The position numbers and the translations under genes were made by a program. A DNA stretch of 64,000 nucleotides, taken from assembly GCF_900069005.2 (NCBI RefSeq), contig NZ_LN831279.1:1253796-1317795 (forward strand). Reading direction: 5' to 3'. The notes below the pieces were generated by a model, which saw nothing but the letters and a program-made list of their open reading frames with translations, was not told the origin of the DNA and searched no databases. This document shows, in pieces, positions 63,319 through 64,000 of this stretch (the stretch's first letter is position 1; every line of letters starts with the position of its first letter). This stretch comes from Paenibacillus sp. GM2 (GTDB taxonomy: Bacteria; Bacillota; Bacilli; Paenibacillales; Paenibacillaceae).

Positions 63319-63492
63319 GCGTTCAAAAAGGCTAGTTTACTGCAAGAAGGTTGGATGAATCCAGGGCATGAGGAGCGGAGTGTACGTTTTGGGTGCGAGA
63401 GCAGCGGAAGGCCGGCTGAATCCAAGATTCGATGTCGAGCTTGCTTCCTGATTCACTCCGTAATTTGAAGTAGATTTTTTGAACAACCTCTA
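63319..63492 (+). repeat. Dispersed intergenic element, copy e
   Basis: About 175 bp bounded by GCGTTCAAAAAGGC and GATTTTTTGAACAACCTC. Contains AAGGTTGGATGAATCCAGGG, TGAGGAGCGGAGTGTACGTT and CCAAGATTCGATGTCGAG, closely matching copy b. It occupies the gap between the YhdH-type gene and its terminator. Confidence 0.75.
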
Positions 63493-63507
63493 GAAGCAAG
63501 TGAAGCT

Positions 63508-63545
63508 AACAGATCAGGGGAAAAGTCCCTCTGATCTGTTTTTTA
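63508..63545 (+). terminator. Terminator after the YhdH-type gene, downstream of copy e
   Basis: The stem AACAGATCAGGGG / CCCTCTGATCTGTT with one bulge and an AAAAGT loop runs into five or more T. Confidence 0.85.
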
Positions 63546-63571
63546 TACCGTGCAGCGTTGTTAGGATATAG

Positions 63572-63601
63572 TTGTACCTTTGTCGTTATATTATATATAA
63601 T
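63572..63601 (+). promoter_or_regulatory. Candidate promoter of the Gfo/Idh/MocA gene
   Basis: TTGTAC at 63572-63577 and TATAAT at 63596-63601, spacing 18. TTGTCGTTATA and TTGTCGTATA form a short direct repeat across it and could be an operator. Confidence 0.4.
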
Positions 63602-63693
63602 TGTCGTATACTTTGACTAAAAAACAACGATTTATTGTGGTAACTTAATAACTAGATGTCAGGAAATTATATATACTTGGGAGGCTGGAATAG

Positions 63694-64000
63694 ATGACGA
63701 TTCGAATAGGCAAGGTTAGTTACTGGCATGTCCATGCTTGGGATTACACACGTCAAGCCCAGGAGCACCCAGACACAGCAATCACAGCAGTTTGGGATGA
63801 CAATGAGGTGCGCGGCCGGGAAGCGGCTGAACAACTAGGGGTTCCCTATTATGCGAAGCTTGATGAGATGTTGGCCAACCCGGACATCGATGCAGTCATT
63901 GTAGATGCTCCAACCGATAGACATGAAGACATCATTACCGCTGCTGCAAATGCGGGCAAGCATATTTTCACTGAGAAAGTGCTGGCTCCGACTGTTGAGG
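63694..64000 (+). CDS. Gfo/Idh/MocA-family oxidoreductase, N-terminal part (cut by window end)
   Basis: About 102 residues of an NAD(P)-dependent sugar or inositol dehydrogenase-like protein. ATG 63694 follows GGGAGGCTGG. The fold is seen from IRIGKVSYWHVHAW, the strand AITAVWDDNEVRGREAAEQL, DEMLANPDIDAVIVDAPTDR and the conserved Glu-Lys in GKHIFTEKVLAP. The first motif lacks the usual GxGxxG and reads GKVSYWHVHA, which is common in a subgroup of this family. The rest lies beyond the window, so the substrate cannot be suggested. Confidence 0.85.
   Translation, partial: MTIRIGKVSYWHVHAWDYTRQAQEHPDTAITAVWDDNEVRGREAAEQLGVPYYAKLDEMLANPDIDAVIVDAPTDRHEDIITAAANAGKHIFTEKVLAPTVE

Overview
The window is a chromosomal segment of a spore-forming, low-to-mid GC Bacillota, most likely a Paenibacillus or close relative. 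The gene order nusA-ylxR-ylxQ-infB-rbfA-nrnA-truB-ribF-rpsO-pnp, then ylxY-mlpA, the dipicolinate and dap genes, an RNase J gene, tepA-ylzJ-spoIIIE, ymfF-ymfH-ymfI-ymfJ-ymfK-ymfM, pgsA-cinA-recA, rny-ymdB-spoVS and miaB-ymcA follows the order known from Bacillus subtilis. The added genes (yajQ, rimO, recX beside recA, two 2-oxoacid:ferredoxin oxidoreductases, a DUF421/SpoVA cluster) fit Paenibacillaceae. Many genes start with TTG or GTG behind strong GGAGG-type ribosome binding sites. No tRNA, rRNA, CRISPR array, prophage or insertion sequence was seen.

Layout. 1-9.8 kb: translation and RNA decay block from the 3' end of nusA to pnp. 10-13.6 kb: an inserted heterodimeric ABC exporter. 14-21.3 kb: ylxY, the M16 protease mlpA, dut, dipicolinate synthase dpaAB, a decayed asd remnant, dapG and dapA. 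21.5-27.5 kb: RNase J, TepA, YlzJ and SpoIIIE. 27.6-34.5 kb: a SleB-like wall hydrolase, the ymfFHI genes tied to EF-P modification, two YmfJ/YmfK proteins and RodZ. 34.6-43.3 kb: YajQ, RimO, PgsA, CinA, RecA (with a visible SOS box and promoter), RecX and RNase Y. 43.7-46.2 kb: YmdB, SpoVS (sigma-H-like promoter) and a membrane-dipeptidase-like protein. 46.4-49.7 kb: a two-gene 2-oxoacid:ferredoxin oxidoreductase and PduL. 49.8-52.6 kb: SpoVAD, SpoVAC and a DUF421 protein with a DUF1657-like tail on the minus strand, diverging from a stand-alone DUF1657 protein. 52.8-58.2 kb: MiaB, RicA/YmcA, a thioesterase, a Nudix/winged-helix protein and nicotinate phosphoribosyltransferase. 58.7-64 kb: a second 2-oxoacid:ferredoxin oxidoreductase, a YhdH-type reductase and the start of a Gfo/Idh/MocA oxidoreductase.

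The genes fall into a few working groups: translation and RNA turnover (infB, rbfA, rpsO, pnp, RNase J, RNase Y, RicA); the aspartate branch to lysine, wall and dipicolinic acid (dapG, dapA, dpaAB); spore formation and germination (spoIIIE, spoVS, spoVA genes, SleB-like, tepA); and low-potential carbon metabolism (two oxidoreductases plus PduL).

Most of the window is ordinary core genome. The least explained material is between genes: a dispersed family of about 120-290 bp elements bounded by inverted GTTCAAAA/TTTTGAAC ends (six copies and one minimal copy), a cluster of five related hairpin modules between cinA and recA, four inverted 23-25 bp repeats in front of ymdB, and the frameshifted asd remnant. 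No new multi-gene system was recognised with confidence.
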